Of a stretch of 64,000 nucleotides of DNA, positions 36,407 to 44,668 are shown one piece after another. The stretch spans positions 1 through 64,000 of the forward strand of contig CAOJJB010000002.1 in assembly GCA_948436975.1 (NCBI GenBank), given 5' to 3'. This DNA is from an uncultured Clostridium sp. (GTDB lineage: Bacteria; Bacillota; Clostridia; TANB77; CAG-508). The number at the start of each line of letters is the position of its first letter. Position 1 is the stretch's first letter. Below the pieces are notes generated by a model. The model saw only the letters and a list, made by a program, of their open reading frames with translations, ran no database searches and was not told the DNA's origin. Position numbers and translations under genes: made by a program.

Positions 36407-37619
36407 TTATTCAAAATAGTCTTCAGGATTAGCATAATTTCCATTAATTCTAACCTCAAAATGTGCATGAGGTCCTGTTGAATAACCTGTTGATCCAACT
36501 TTTAAAACTACTTGTCCCTGTTCTACTACTTGATTTGTTTTTACTAATATTTCGCTACCATGTGCATAAAGAGTAACAATACCATTGCCGATGGTCTATC
36601 ATAACCATATTTCCATAAGCTGAATTATAACTTGCATTGATAACTGTTCCATTTGCCATTGCTACAAAAGTTGCTCCCATTGGTGCGCCTACATCTGTTC
36701 CAGTATGTAATTTATAAACTTTAGTAATAGGATGAACTCTCATACCAAAATGAGAAGAAATTTTTGTATATCCAGGTATTGGCCACTTAAACATTCCTTT
36801 TGCTACTAGACTTTTACCATCTGTTATAATTGTCGCTGAAGAATTATTGTTTTGTAACCAACTTACATTTTCCTCACCTTCATAATAACCATTAGCTGCT
36901 TGTATAACGATTTCAACATCTTTGTCTAAATCGTCTTTTCTAATATGTAATTTATTTTTTAAATATTCTCGTAATCGTGAATACTTTTCCCCAATTAGTT
37001 CCTCATTTGTGAATACTTTACCTGTTATTTTTGTATTTCCATTAGTTGTTGTTTGCTCTTGATAATTATATTTGTAATGTCCCATTATGGTATCGCTTTC
37101 TATTAGTACAAAAGATGTCTCTTCTTTAGTAGAAGTAGTTTCTTTTCCATCTTCATCTTTTGTAGTAGTTTCAACTTTTAAGGTTACTGTTTCATATTTA
37201 AAGGTACTCTCAAATTCCTTTGCTACTTGATTTAATAAATTTTCGTCTATTTTTGTATGATTCGTCATATTGTGAAAAGCCATTAAAGCATATAAATGCG
37301 ACCATTGAATCAGTTTATCATTTTCTCTATTATTCATATCAAGTAAATATTCAGTTTTTTCACTACCTTTATAATTATGACAAGTATTTAAGTATTCAGA
37401 TTTTTTGATACATTTATTTTTTATTTCCAATTGTGCTGGTGGCATAGAAGCATCGTCAGTTTGTACCTCTTGAACAAAGATAGCATCTATAATTGAACAT
37501 ATTGCAAAAAATAACAAACCTATTATGATAATAAATGGCAAAAATGGCTTTATTACTTTAAAAGCAATTTTTTTAGCTTTATTTTTCACCTTTGATTTTG
37601 CTTTTTCTTTAAGGCTCAT
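36407..37619 (-). CDS. M23 peptidoglycan hydrolase of the T4SS, one CGG +1 shift
   Basis: ATG 37619 follows AGGTGATA. An N-terminal membrane segment (about 20-45) and a helical linker lead to the LytM domain: GMRVHPITKVYKLHTGTDVG (zinc His/Asp), then MVMIDH. CGG (36590-36588) follows, and TAG comes soon in that frame. A +1 shift gives DHGNGIVTLYAHGSEILV and GPHAHFEVRINGNY with the HxH motif, ending NPEDYFE at 36407; 403 aa. Without the shift the last zinc ligand would be lost. It would open the wall for the channel, like VirB1. Confidence 0.88.
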
Positions 37620-39097
37620 CATTATCACCTAGTTTCTTTAGGTTTTCAGTATCTTTTGTAACTTTGCTTATATATTCAGTATTTTGGAAATTAGTTTTAA
37701 TATGTTTATTGCCTTTATATGAATTATTATCAAACTTACCTTCAGCAAGACTTGCACCTGTTTTTAGATATGTTTTTGTGGCATTATAACCAGTTTTTAA
37801 AACACCACCTGCAACATTTTTAGGATTTATTTTATTTCCATTACTTATATTTTGCTTATTTTCTCCGTTTGGCTTTGGTATTGTTATTTGTTTGTTTTCT
37901 TTTTGTTTCGGTATTACATCTCTAATAGGATTTACATTTCCGTTGTAATCTTTTTCAGGACTTAAATTTTCTGTTGGATCAACAACTGATTTTACTCTTG
38001 ATACAAAACCTTTGAAACCATTTCCAGAACCTTCATTATTTCCATTGTTATTTGAAATATTAGAAGATGGACTTTTAAATTGTTCTTTTATTGCACCTAA
38101 TCCGAATCCCATCATAGCACCCATTCCCATAACTCTACCTGTCATTTGTTCATTATCCACACCAGCAATCCTACTTGTTAGGTTTTGTAAACAATTTTGT
38201 AAGGCATCTGCTAAAGGAAGAATCATCATAGCCCATATAAGACTAACAGCCCAGCCACCACCACTAGGCAAAAAAGCAAGATATATTAAAAACAAAAAGC
38301 AATATATAAATTGCATAAATATATTCATTATTATTTGACCAGCCCAAATACTTGCAGCCGTTACATTTTTGTTAATTATCCATAAACCACAAGCAACAGG
38401 GGTAAAAATACAAAATATTATAATTGTAAATTGTCTAACAATAAATTTGATATTTAATTTTACAAAAAGATAAATAAACATTGCTATAACTAAAGCTGTT
38501 GTAATAGCATTTCCTGTTCTAATGCTTGTTAGCATACTATTTCCTAGTGAACTATCCAAAGTACCACTATTAGCTGCTGTTACTAATAAATGTACTAAAC
38601 TGTTATTCATAAATAATAAAAATCTAATAAATAATGGTGCTAAAGCAATCGCAACACCACCGAAAACATAACCTCATTAAACTTTCTTTTGCTTCATTCT
38701 TTTTAGCTGTATTCATACCAGCAATCATAATTTTATACGATAAGATAAATACTGCAATTAAAGTTAGACTACTAGAAATAATCGCAAAAACAGTGTACCA
38801 TTTCATAGTTTTATTCCATAAGTCAGCTGTAAAAGGGGATAGACTATCATTTTCAGCATTATTATTAAAAATTAATGTATCATAATCTTTAAATCCAACA
38901 TTTGCCTCTTTTCCAGTAGTAAAATCAAAGACGGTTTGTGCTATTCCTCCAATACATTCAGCAATTATTTTTTCAAAAAGTGATCCATCTTCTTTTTTAA
39001 TTTGGTCTTTAAATTTGACATCGTCAGCAAAGCACATAGGGCATAATAAAAAAAGAATTGTAATTACTACCAATGCACTCTTAAAAATTTTTTTCAC
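37609..39097 (-). CDS. VirB6/TrbL-like channel protein, one CGG +1 shift
   Basis: GTG 39097 behind GGGAAGTGATAAT gives a signal segment (ALVVITILFLLCPMCFA), then a membrane segment and LMRLCF. CGG (38662-38660) follows and the frame closes at 38624. A +1 shift reads CFGGVAIALAPLFI and joins the 38610 ORF, ending at 37609; 495 aa. About six membrane segments are followed by a Gly/Asn/Lys-rich cytoplasmic tail. This is the VirB6/TrbL inner-membrane channel type. The 3' end overlaps the M23 gene. Confidence 0.82.
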
Positions 39098-39140
39098 ATT
39101 ATCACTTCCCATTATTAAATTAGGGCAATAGGAAACTTTT

Positions 39141-40969
39141 TTAAGTAAATACAAATTCTTTTTCATAAGGTGTTATTATAAATTTTATGGCTGTTACACT
39201 ATTATTAAGACTTACTACACATTGACCTGGCGATGCAGTTGTTAAAAATTCTTTTGTTCCTTCAGCTAAATTAAAAAAGTCTACAACGCTATCTACGCTA
39301 CCAGGACTTTGCTTAAATAAGTACCTAGTTGAACATATATTTATAATAGTTTTTCCGTTCATCACAACCGTAAAAATTCGTCAATAAATTGGCTACCGAA
39401 TAAATAGAGGAACATTGTATTTACGACCCCTACGAGCTACATTTACAAGAAACTCTGCCGATTCTTGATATTTTAAAAACAACCAAGCCTCATCACATAC
39501 AATAATTTTTTTCTTTTCTCTATTTTTCAATATAAACTTTTGCCATACCCAAGTTAGAATAACAAAACTAGAGTAAAGTTTTGTAAATTCGTCCTTAATT
39601 TCGCTCATATCAAAGCAAATAATATCTTCGGAAGATGTGATTTTACTTTCACAGTCAAAGATTCCTAGAGAATTACCTTGTAAAAATGGTACAAGAATAT
39701 CTGCCAACTCTTCACATTTTCCTCGTTCTTGTAATTTCCTTTGAAAATCGCTCAATGTAGGCATCTTCTTTTGGATTTTTCCGACTGCATATTTACCATT
39801 GTCTAGCTTTCCTCCTTTTCTTTCGTACAATGAATTTATATCTGTTGTAATACCTTTTTCGCTATATAATTGATTAACTACAACCTCTATTTCAGTATTT
39901 TCTGTTCCTGTTAGTGTTCTTCCGTAATTTCTACAAATTGTTGCTAGTAATGACCTTATTTCAGCTACTTTGTCGTTTATATTTAAAAATTTGTTATGAC
40001 CTTTTATGTCAGGTTCTATTTCAAAAGGATTTATTCCAGCTGATTGCCCCTGTTCAATTTTTATAATTTTCCCACCAAGCATTTTTGTAAGATTTGCATA
40101 TTCACCGTTCTGCATCTATAAAAAAAGCACCACAACCGAGTTGTTGCAATGTTTCTAGCAGTTAATGTCTTTAATGCTACACTTTTTCCTCCTCCACTTG
40201 TACCACAAATAAATACATGAGGATTTGGCAAAGCAGGAGGACCGAATAAAAGTATCTATGTAGACAGGTGCATTCGTATACATATTTCGACCGATAAAAA
40301 TTCCTTTATCGTGGCTTAAATTAGGATTAGAAATTGGAATTAATGTTGCAATACCGACCTGCTACCATATTTCTCTCATGATTTGGAATAGGTATCTCAC
40401 CAGTTGGAAGAATTGTTTTATAGCCTTCTAATTGTCTAAAGGTTAATGTTCTTATCATTGCTGTTTTTTTGTTTAATTCACTTTCTAATATTTTTGTCTT
40501 TTCGTTAAGTTCTTCAAGACTTTCAGCATTTAGAGATATAAAGATAGTTGCGAAGAATAATTTATCTTGATTCGTTTGTATAAGCATTCTTAAATCTTCC
40601 AAATCTCCAATTTGTTTTTCAAGTTCAGGCAAATGTAGTATATTTCCGTTGTCTTGAATATGTTGCATATTCACTTTGACTTTGTACTAATTTTTTTGTT
40701 AATTGATTAATAGTATTTCCATTGTTAGCTGGTTCAACTTTTACAGAAATATTGATATTTCCAATATGAAATAGACTGTCTAACCAACTTACCCAAGTTT
40801 GTTCAGGATAAATAGTTAATACAAACATTCTACTAAATTTATTATAGCCACAAACTAGATAATCTCGTTTTTCTTGTAGTGCGTCAGGCAAAATAATGTC
40901 TGCAATAGTAGGAACATTATCAAATATGTTTATTTCTTTTTTCTTTTGTTTTCTGTTTTTTACCAACAT
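39141..40969 (-). CDS. virB4: VirB4/TraE ATPase, eight CGG +1 shifts
   Basis: ATG 40969 follows AAGGAGGG. Eight CGG codons lie in frame, each defined by the preceding shift: 40648-40646 (SRQGNILHLPELE), 40356-40354 (VAGGIATLIPISNP), 40244-40242 (DTFIGPPALPNPHVF), 40138-40136 (IATTGCGAFFIDAE), 40107-40105 (DAEGEYANLTKMLGG), 39398-39396 (VPLFIGSQFIDEFL), 39370-39368 (EFLGCDE), 39357-39355 (DEGKTIINICSTRYL). Walker A is GTSGGGKSVALK, Walker B IIVCDEAWLFL. The rebuilt 606-aa protein is a typical VirB4. One uncorrected site would abolish it. Confidence 0.93.
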
Positions 40970-41663
40970 ATAGATTTTTCCCTCCTTCTTTTAATTTACT
41001 AATATTTAAACCAGAATTTTTGTTTAATTCTCTATAAATTAAATTATAAAGTTCGTCTTCGTTAAGTATTTCGCACATAATTTTTGCTCTTAATAGATTT
41101 CCTGTAAATGCTGTTGATTTTCTATTTAATTCTTCAATAGCATTTTCATATAGTCCATCATAAGAGATAATTGCATAGTTTTTTACAACTGATATTGTTC
41201 TATTTTCCATAAAGTTTTGTAGATATTCTATTAAGTAATCTTTATATTCCTTTATTTTAAAGCTATTTGCTTTATTTTCTTTTAGCAATGAGATTACTTT
41301 GCTAGTGTCTATAAATTCTGTTGTTGAAAAGAATTGAATTGGATAATCTATTGCTAAAGCTGTTTGGATCAGTACATTTTCAATTGCATTTTGTTCAGAA
41401 TCCGAAAGCATATTGTAATCAATATTTCCAAGCCTAATAATATTAGAATATCTATTGCCTAAACAGATAATATTATCCTTAATTTTCATATCAAATATAT
41501 CTGCTAGTTGTTTTTTATGACCTTTTTTACTTTTTTCTTTTGTATCATTTTTTGAATCTTGCTTAAGATTAGCACTTACATTCTTTTTCTTACGATTTAG
41601 ATAAATTGCTGTACCAATAACAAAAGCAACAGTCAAAAATAGAAAAATAAACATTATAATCAT
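40920..41663 (-). CDS. TraC-like T4SS accessory protein
   Basis: The product is 247 aa. An N-terminal membrane segment (FIFLFLTVAFVIGTAIYL) and basic linker precede a conserved-looking domain (ICLGNRYSNIIRLGNIDYNM, AIDYPIQFFSTTEFIDTSKV). This resembles the small TraC-like proteins encoded between PrgI and VirB4 in Firmicutes ICEs. Overlaps virB4 by 50 bases and PrgI by four. Confidence 0.65.
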   Translation of the reverse strand: MIIMFIFLFLTVAFVIGTAIYLNRKKKNVSANLKQDSKNDTKEKSKKGHKKQLADIFDMKIKDNIICLGNRYSNIIRLGNIDYNMLSDSEQNAIENVLIQTALAIDYPIQFFSTTEFIDTSKVISLLKENKANSFKIKEYKDYLIEYLQNFMENRTISVVKNYAIISYDGLYENAIEELNRKSTAFTGNLLRAKIMCEILNEDELYNLIYRELNKNSGLNISKLKEGGKNLYVGKKQKTKEKRNKHI

Positions 41664-41950
41664 TTGCTACACCTCTCATATACAAATTTTTTCTTACGAA
41701 AGATGTACTTTATGGCAAAATAAAAGAACTTATCAAAGTTCTGTTCACCAATTTTCAAAAAGCTACATAACAAGAAAAATGTTGCTATTGAGCTAATGAA
41801 AAATATTTTTATGATTAAAGGAATAGGCATTGCAAGTGTTCCTAAACTAGATGCACCTAGCATTATATAAAGAACTTGCCTTAAACTTAAATAACCTCCA
41901 AAAATCTTTTCTTCGCGTTTTATATCAAATGGCACTTTAAAAATTCTCAT
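41660..41950 (-). CDS. PrgI-family (VirB3-like) protein
   Basis: The product is 96 aa. FKVPFDIKREEKIFGGYLSL followed by RQVLYIMLGASSLGTLAMPI is the PrgI pattern, with two membrane segments. PrgI proteins take the VirB3 place in Gram-positive type IV systems. ATG follows AGGAGGTAACAGATT. It is directly between the VirB2-like pilin and TraC-like genes. Confidence 0.85.
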   Translation of the reverse strand: MRIFKVPFDIKREEKIFGGYLSLRQVLYIMLGASSLGTLAMPIPLIIKIFFISSIATFFLLCSFLKIGEQNFDKFFYFAIKYIFRKKKFVYERCSK

Positions 41951-41963
41951 AATCTGTTACCTC

Positions 41964-42344
41964 CTAACTTCCAAGCAAATTGCCGGAATTATTAGTTGCA
42001 ACATTTATGATAATACCTGCTATGATTAAACTTACACCAAGTATAACGCCACCACCACAAATCCAAGCAAGTGATCCTATTGATTCAGCTCTTTTTTGTG
42101 GGTTATTAGCATTAGCAATCATTTTTATTGCTGCAACAACTACACTTGCAAAAATTAAAACACCACCTAAAGGCATTGCAATAGAGGTTATAACTCTTTT
42201 TATATTGTCTGTTACTGTTTGCACCTCTGCTGTTCCAATACCTTCAGCAAAACAAACATTGCTTTTAATTGCTAATAATGTAATTGTTGTTCCTATTGTA
42301 GATAATTTAGTTAGTAAATGTTTTTTCTTTTTTGATAAATTCAT
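41964..42344 (-). CDS. VirB2/TrbC-like pilin-type protein
   Basis: The product is 126 aa: a signal sequence ending CFAEG, then two membrane segments (residues 53-75, AMPLGGVLIFASVVVAAIKM; and about 92-118, GGGVILGVSLIIAGIIINVA). Gly-rich, typical of VirB2-like subunits. ATG follows AAAGGAGTGATTAA. Confidence 0.75.
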   Translation of the reverse strand: MNLSKKKKHLLTKLSTIGTTITLLAIKSNVCFAEGIGTAEVQTVTDNIKRVITSIAMPLGGVLIFASVVVAAIKMIANANNPQKRAESIGSLAWICGGGVILGVSLIIAGIIINVATNNSGNLLGS

Positions 42345-42402
42345 AATTTAATCACTCCTTTTACAATTTTTTGAAGGACTAATTGTAAAAGAAACACTAT
42401 TT

Positions 42403-42651
42403 TTAAATCAAATTCTTAAAATAGACAATAAAAAAAGGAATACATAGAAAAAGTATATTCCCAAACAGAAGGCACATTGAAGATGTTAAGAACTTTGACT
42501 TTATCTTTTGTGATTTTATCAAGCATCCTATTGAAAGCATAATAAGTGAAAATATTAACAATGTTACAAGTATTATTAACATTACCTTAAAGCCCACAAA
42601 AAAGATGTTAGATACAATATTTTGAAAATTATTCATATAATCATTTAGCAT
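42403..42651 (-). CDS. Small membrane protein of the T4SS operon
   Basis: The product is 82 aa with two membrane segments (about 15-45 and 58-80). ATG follows AAAAGGAGCTGAAAAT. No family recognised. Confidence 0.6.
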   Translation of the reverse strand: MLNDYMNNFQNIVSNIFFVGFKVMLIILVTLLIFSLIMLSIGCLIKSQKIKSKFLTSSMCLLFGNILFLCIPFFIVYFKNLI

Positions 42652-42665
42652 ATTTTCAGCTCCTT

Positions 42666-43352
42666 TTAGGTATTATTGTTAGTATATTTATTGATAATAG
42701 ACCTTTTGTAATAATTTAATAAATCATTTGGCGAATGTTCTTGTGCTAATATATATAAATTGATTAGTGTTTCTCTATTAACTTGTGCAAGTAAATTACT
42801 AAATTTGCTATTATATAAGTCGTAGAGAATATATATAATTTCTTTTAACATTTGGATTTTATCTTCTTGCATAATAGCCAGTATTTCTTGTGTGTATAAA
42901 AAATCTAGGCGATCCAAAATGTCATAGAATTTTGTTGAAATTTTTTTATTATTATTTATGATAAAATTAAATAAGTCATCTATATTAGATTTTATATTAT
43001 TATTGGTGAAGATTTTTTCATACCCACCTGTGAAATTTTTTTCGTACCTACCTACGAAATTTTTTTCATACCCTAAAGAATCGGTTAAAAAGATTTTTCT
43101 TTGAAAATTATTCTCAATAACAATTCTTATATAACCTCGTTCTTGTAATTTTGAAATTGCTATTTGTATTGCTCTACCAGTGCAATGATATAAATTAGCA
43201 AAATAATTATTAGTAGCAAAGCAATAACCTTCCTTATTAGATAAACAGGTTATTTCACCATACAATAATTTAGCTTTATCAGTTAGTTCGTCATCGTAAC
43301 GCACAACTGCTGGAATAATAGCATAGTAATTGCTTTTATTTTCTTCATTCAC
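42666..43352 (-). CDS. Replication-initiator-type HTH protein
   Basis: The product is 228 aa. GTG 43352 follows ACGGAGAAAAAC. The N-terminal domain (YYAIIPAVVRYDDELTDKAK, LYGEITCLSNKEGYCFATNN, CTGRAIQIAISKLQERGYIR) is the HTH_36 fold of RepA/DnaD-like initiators. A short repeated linker (YEKNFVGRYEKNFTGGYEKI) precedes a helical C-terminal part. It overlaps the upstream small gene by eight bases. Confidence 0.75.
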   Translation of the reverse strand: MNEENKSNYYAIIPAVVRYDDELTDKAKLLYGEITCLSNKEGYCFATNNYFANLYHCTGRAIQIAISKLQERGYIRIVIENNFQRKIFLTDSLGYEKNFVGRYEKNFTGGYEKIFTNNNIKSNIDDLFNFIINNNKKISTKFYDILDRLDFLYTQEILAIMQEDKIQMLKEIIYILYDLYNSKFSNLLAQVNRETLINLYILAQEHSPNDLLNYYKRSIINKYTNNNT

Positions 43353-43467
43353 TGTTTTTCTCCGTTTCTATAAAATTTTTATCTTCTTTTTTTCCTGCTA
43401 AAATACAGGCATATAAAAAGAGGCTAGTATTAGCCCCTAAAAATAAACCAATAAAAAATTGTATCAT
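43345..43467 (-). CDS. DUF3789-like small membrane protein
   Basis: A 40-aa ORF starts at ATG 43467 behind GGAGGTATTGAA and ends at TGA 43347-43345. The product starts MIQFFIGLFLGANTSLFLYA and continues CILAGKKED, the pattern of DUF3789 single-pass proteins found next to ICE replication genes. Overlaps the HTH gene by eight bases. Confidence 0.65.
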   Translation of the reverse strand: MIQFFIGLFLGANTSLFLYACILAGKKEDKNFIETEKNSE

Positions 43468-43510
43468 TTCAATACCTCCATATTTACAAACAAATTTATA
43501 TTTTTTTAAG

Positions 43511-43560
43511 TTGGCGCGAATGAATTTTTACGCACCAGTTTTTAGGCGTACTTGCGCCAA
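43511..43560. repeat. Interrupted inverted repeat near the ICE right end
   Basis: TTGGCGC (43511-43517) pairs with GCGCCAA (43554-43560), and inside it TACGC (43529-43533) pairs with GCGTA (43546-43550). GC-rich against its surroundings, no T-run. About 150 bp from the tRNA-half junction, so an integrase/excision-factor site or a replication-protein site is plausible. Confidence 0.5.
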
Positions 43561-43711
43561 GTTTGTAACTTTTATCAAATTTATTCAATATTTTTTAAAC
43601 CTTATTAAATTATTTTAAATTTATATTTTTCCCTTTAAAGTATTGATTTTTCTCGAAAATCGCTATATAATAACTAAAATTAACTATTGGTGACGCCTCA
43701 AGATAAGGTAG

Positions 43712-43756
43712 CTCTTAATCCGAAGGTCCAGGGTTCGACCCCCTGATGACGCACCA
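43712..43756 (+). tRNA. 3' half of a tRNA gene (Lys-CUU-like), ICE attachment site
   Basis: From the anticodon loop CTCTTAA (43712-43718) the sequence follows tRNA rules: stem TCCGA, variable AGGTC, T-arm CAGGG-TTCGACC-CCCTG, acceptor ATGACGC, A and CCA. The 5' half is missing: no GCGTCAT lies upstream and the preceding bases do not pair with TCCGA. This is the copy left at the right junction when a tyrosine recombinase inserts an ICE into a tRNA. Anticodon CUU (Lys) is the simplest reading; an Arg tRNA is possible. Confidence 0.75.
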
Positions 43757-43765
43757 TTTACAGCA

Positions 43766-43817
43766 ATTTTAGATATAAAAACTGGATTTTCCAGTTTCAA
43801 TATCTAAAATTTTTTTA
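43766..43817 (+). terminator. tRNA-gene terminator
   Basis: ATTTTAGATA (43766-43775) pairs with TATCTAAAAT (43801-43810); inner AAACTGGA (43779-43786) pairs with TCCAGTTT (43790-43797). A T-run follows. It belongs to the native tRNA transcript and marks the start of host DNA. Between here and 43982 I see nothing else except AT-rich sequence. Confidence 0.85.
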
Positions 43818-43982
43818 TTTACTTAGAAATTACTATGCAATTCTATTATATAAGTTCCAATATTTAAATTTTGTAAGTAAATATGAAGTAAATAAAAATC
43901 TTATAATTTTTTATTAGTAAAAATGTATAATAATATAAAAAAAGGAAATACTAAATAAAAATTAAATTAGAAAGGATGAAAT

Positions 43983-44168
43983 ATGGGAACATTAAATCAA
44001 ATGGAACTACAAAACTTGCGTCATTTTATAGGTGAGCAAGAAAATTCATATGCGAAACTTACACACTATGCAGACACAGCAGTAGACCCACAAATAAAAC
44101 AGATATTAAATAAAGCAGCACAAGACTCACTAAACACAAAACAAAAACTTATATCATTTTTAGGATAG
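43983..44168 (+). CDS. Small CotF-like coat protein
   Basis: The product is 61 aa, helical (MGTLNQMELQNLRHFIGEQE, then SYAKLTHYADTAVDPQIKQI). ATG follows AAAGGATGAAAT. It resembles the short spore-coat F-type proteins often paired with a longer one, as here. Ten bases ahead of the next coat gene. Confidence 0.65.
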   Translation: MGTLNQMELQNLRHFIGEQENSYAKLTHYADTAVDPQIKQILNKAAQDSLNTKQKLISFLG

Positions 44169-44178
44169 GAGGGATAAA

Positions 44179-44427
44179 GTGGAAGAAAAAGCAATAGTAA
44201 ATGATGTTTTAGCATCAGTAAAATCTAGTTTAAAAGATTATGAAGGAGCTATAATAGAAACAGCAAACATGGAACTAAGACAAACATTACAAAACTTAAG
44301 AAATACATCAGAAAGCTTTCAATATGAATTATTTAAATTAGCAGAATCTAAAGGATATTATACTCCAGCACAAAATGCTACACAAGATGAAATTTCAACT
44401 GTAAAAACAGAAGTTTCAAATCTATAA
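44179..44427 (+). CDS. CotF-family spore coat protein
   Basis: The product is 82 aa. GTG 44179 follows GGAGGGATAAA. Helical CotF pattern: IVNDVLASVKSSLKDYEGAI, ETANMELRQTLQNLRN, then FKLAESKGYYTPA. Supports a spore-forming lineage or one that recently lost sporulation. Confidence 0.75.
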   Translation: MEEKAIVNDVLASVKSSLKDYEGAIIETANMELRQTLQNLRNTSESFQYELFKLAESKGYYTPAQNATQDEISTVKTEVSNL

Positions 44428-44440
44428 AACATAAAGAAAT

Positions 44441-44474
44441 CTCGTGAAAACAAATTAAATCACGAGGTTTTTTC
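44441..44474 (+). terminator. Rho-independent terminator
   Basis: CTCGTGA (44441-44447) pairs with TCACGAG (44460-44466), followed by GTTTTTTC. Ends the coat-gene transcript. Confidence 0.8.
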
Positions 44475-44668
44475 ATTAGTTTTAAAGATAAGTTCTAACA
44501 GTTATAATAAATATATATTTAAAAAATTTTATATAATAAATAATTGTAATTTATTTATGTATATGATATTGTTTGTGTATGTGAACAAAAAACTAAATAA
44601 TAAAATAAGGATAAAAGTGGATAAAACAGTTCATATTTAATAGTACAAATGAACGAAAGGAAAAATAT

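Noticed and set aside
36385-36498. N-terminal extension of the receiver-like ORF
   Set aside because: These codons are the wrong frame over the rebuilt M23 C terminus; TTG 36384 has the ribosome site.
2086-40648. CGG reassigned to another amino acid as a triplet
   Set aside because: A triplet meaning cannot restore the reading frame; the downstream frame is +1 in every case.
2086-40648. Systematic sequencing or assembly error adding C before GG
   Set aside because: All 22 extra bases are in codon phase and only in front of Gly codons, and other CGG strings are harmless. Not fully excluded without reads.
28131-40969. The broken virD4, virB4, virB6 and other genes as pseudogenes
   Set aside because: All breaks are +1 at in-frame CGG, with no other indels or stops, and every motif is intact after repair. 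Random decay would give mixed lesions.
43681-43756. A complete tRNA, possibly with an odd anticodon CCG
   Set aside because: No 5' acceptor strand GCGTCAT and no pairing for the anticodon stem; CCG lies in the stem, not in the loop. Best read as a 3' half at the attachment site.
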